From Desulfobulbaceae bacterium (GTDB lineage: Bacteria; Desulfobacterota; Desulfobulbia; Desulfobulbales; Desulfocapsaceae), in assembly GCA_024643445.1 (NCBI GenBank), contig JAHEMX010000028.1, positions 1 to 15,009 on the forward strand: DNA of 15,009 bases. Reading direction: 5' to 3'. Of the stretch, positions 14,217-15,009 are shown in pieces; position 1 is the first letter of the stretch, and every line of letters starts with the position of its first letter. Below the pieces are notes generated by a model. It had not been told where the DNA came from. It was given only the letters and a program-made list of their open reading frames with translations, and did not search any database. Both the position numbers and the translations under genes were made by a program.

Positions 14217-15009
14217 ATGAGCACCGATTCGGGAATCCCCATCGTCGAGCGGGCAGCAACCCATCGCCTGAGACGGGCCATCGTTGACGAGACCGGCACC
14301 TATACCTATGCCAACCTGCTGGATACCTCACAGGCCATCGCCTCGGCGTTGCTTGATGGTCGCAGCGACCTGCAGGAAGCACGGGTGGCCTTCATCATTC
14401 CGCCCAGCTTCGACTATACTGCGGTTCTCTGGGGGGTCTGGCGGGCCGGGGGCATCGGGGTACCCCTCTGCGTCAGCCATCCGGCACCCGAACTGGAATA
14501 TGTGATTAACGATGCCGATGCGGATATTATCGTCGCCCACCCCGATTATCTGGAAATGCTCGGTCCTGTCGCCGCAGCACACAGTCGAAAACTGATCTGC
14601 AGCAACGACCTCGTTGACAATGAAAGAATCTCATCCCTGCCCTGCGTTGATATTGAGCGGCGGGCCATGATCCTTTACACCAGCGGCACAACAGGAAAAC
14701 CCAAGGGCGTGGTTACCACCCATGCCAACACCTGTGCCCAGATCACTACGCTGGTTGATTTCTGGCAATGGCGGGAAACCGATCGAACGCTTGGTGTGCT
14801 GCCGCTGCACCATGTGCACGGCATTATCAATATCCTGTCCTGCGCACTCTGGTCTGGTGCCTGCTGCGAGTTGATGCCGAAGTTTGATGCAACGGAGGTA
14901 TGGCACCGCTTCATGGATCGGGATTTTACCCTTTTCATGGCCGTGCCCACTGTCTATGTAAGACTGATAGCGCACTGGGAGGCGGCTGCGCCGGACGAGC
15001 AGGCCAGGA
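14217..15009 (+). CDS. AMP-forming acyl-CoA synthetase, malonyl-CoA synthetase-like (partial, runs off the window)
   Basis: The first 264 codons of an ANL-superfamily acyl-CoA ligase, which activates a carboxylic acid with ATP to an acyl adenylate and then a CoA thioester. The ATP-binding loop is YTSGTTGKPKG (about residues 154-164). LPLHHVHGIINIL resembles the corresponding motif of MatB and ACSF3-type malonyl/methylmalonyl-CoA synthetases, as does GGIGVPLCVSHPAPELEYV near residues 80-100. Those matches suggest a short dicarboxylic or short-chain acid substrate, but the substrate pocket is mostly beyond the window. GGAG lies 7 nt before ATG 14217, and a good promoter precedes it. Confidence 0.85.
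   Translation, partial: MSTDSGIPIVERAATHRLRRAIVDETGTYTYANLLDTSQAIASALLDGRSDLQEARVAFIIPPSFDYTAVLWGVWRAGGIGVPLCVSHPAPELEYVINDADADIIVAHPDYLEMLGPVAAAHSRKLICSNDLVDNERISSLPCVDIERRAMILYTSGTTGKPKGVVTTHANTCAQITTLVDFWQWRETDRTLGVLPLHHVHGIINILSCALWSGACCELMPKFDATEVWHRFMDRDFTLFMAVPTVYVRLIAHWEAAAPDEQAR

Noticed and set aside
14093..14287. 64-codon plus-strand frame overlapping the ligase start
   Set aside because: It begins at the -10 box of the ligase promoter, overlaps the ligase in another frame, and has no ribosome binding site.

Overview
The window (about 55% GC by eye) looks like a chromosomal segment of an anaerobic, selenocysteine-using bacterium. The best guess is a Desulfobacterota (former Deltaproteobacteria) relative, possibly Desulfobulbales. 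This rests on a UGA-encoded selenocysteine in a stand-alone GrdB-like selenoprotein, a fused cobalamin mutase (IcmF), a B12-binding radical SAM protein and several UPF/DUF genes typical of that group. The taxonomic call is inference; no rRNA or marker gene is present.

Layout. Positions 1-5508 are a plus-strand block: the tail of a probable TetR regulator (1-96), a promoter with an overlapping palindromic operator (208-239), the fused isobutyryl-CoA mutase icmF (266-3538), a HAD-family haloacid dehalogenase-like hydrolase (3580-4254) and a selenoprotein (4294-5508). The selenoprotein would normally be missed or split in two because of its in-frame TGA at 4753. Positions 5542-9713 are a minus-strand block. 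An EamA transporter, a TerB-like protein and a QSregVF_b/DUF3820 protein form one tight operon. A UPF0173 metallo-beta-lactamase-fold hydrolase and a B12-binding radical SAM protein lie upstream of it. The hydrolase and the radical SAM gene share a duplicated promoter-like sequence. From 10042 onward the genes are mostly single plus-strand units: a PcfJ-like protein, a YqjM-type Old Yellow Enzyme, an orphan lipoprotein and a pterin-4a-carbinolamine dehydratase. A small secreted protein is on the minus strand, and the window ends inside a malonyl-CoA-synthetase-like AMP-forming acyl-CoA ligase on the plus strand.

Three copies of a roughly 87-102 bp inverted-repeat element, with arms built on GGGGACAGTATACTTA, sit in the gaps of the last 3.2 kb (11879-11980, 13228-13314, 13967-14054). 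They look like non-autonomous REP/MITE-type elements; no transposase is in the window.

How the genes work together. The first block suggests coenzyme-A thioester metabolism under TetR control: IcmF interconverts isobutyryl-CoA and n-butyryl-CoA, with a HAD hydrolase and a GrdB-like selenoprotein of unknown substrate in the same direction at 39-41 bp spacings. The other glycine-reductase subunits are absent, so the selenoprotein is probably not a classical glycine reductase component. The rest of the window reads as separate housekeeping or accessory genes with no single obvious pathway.
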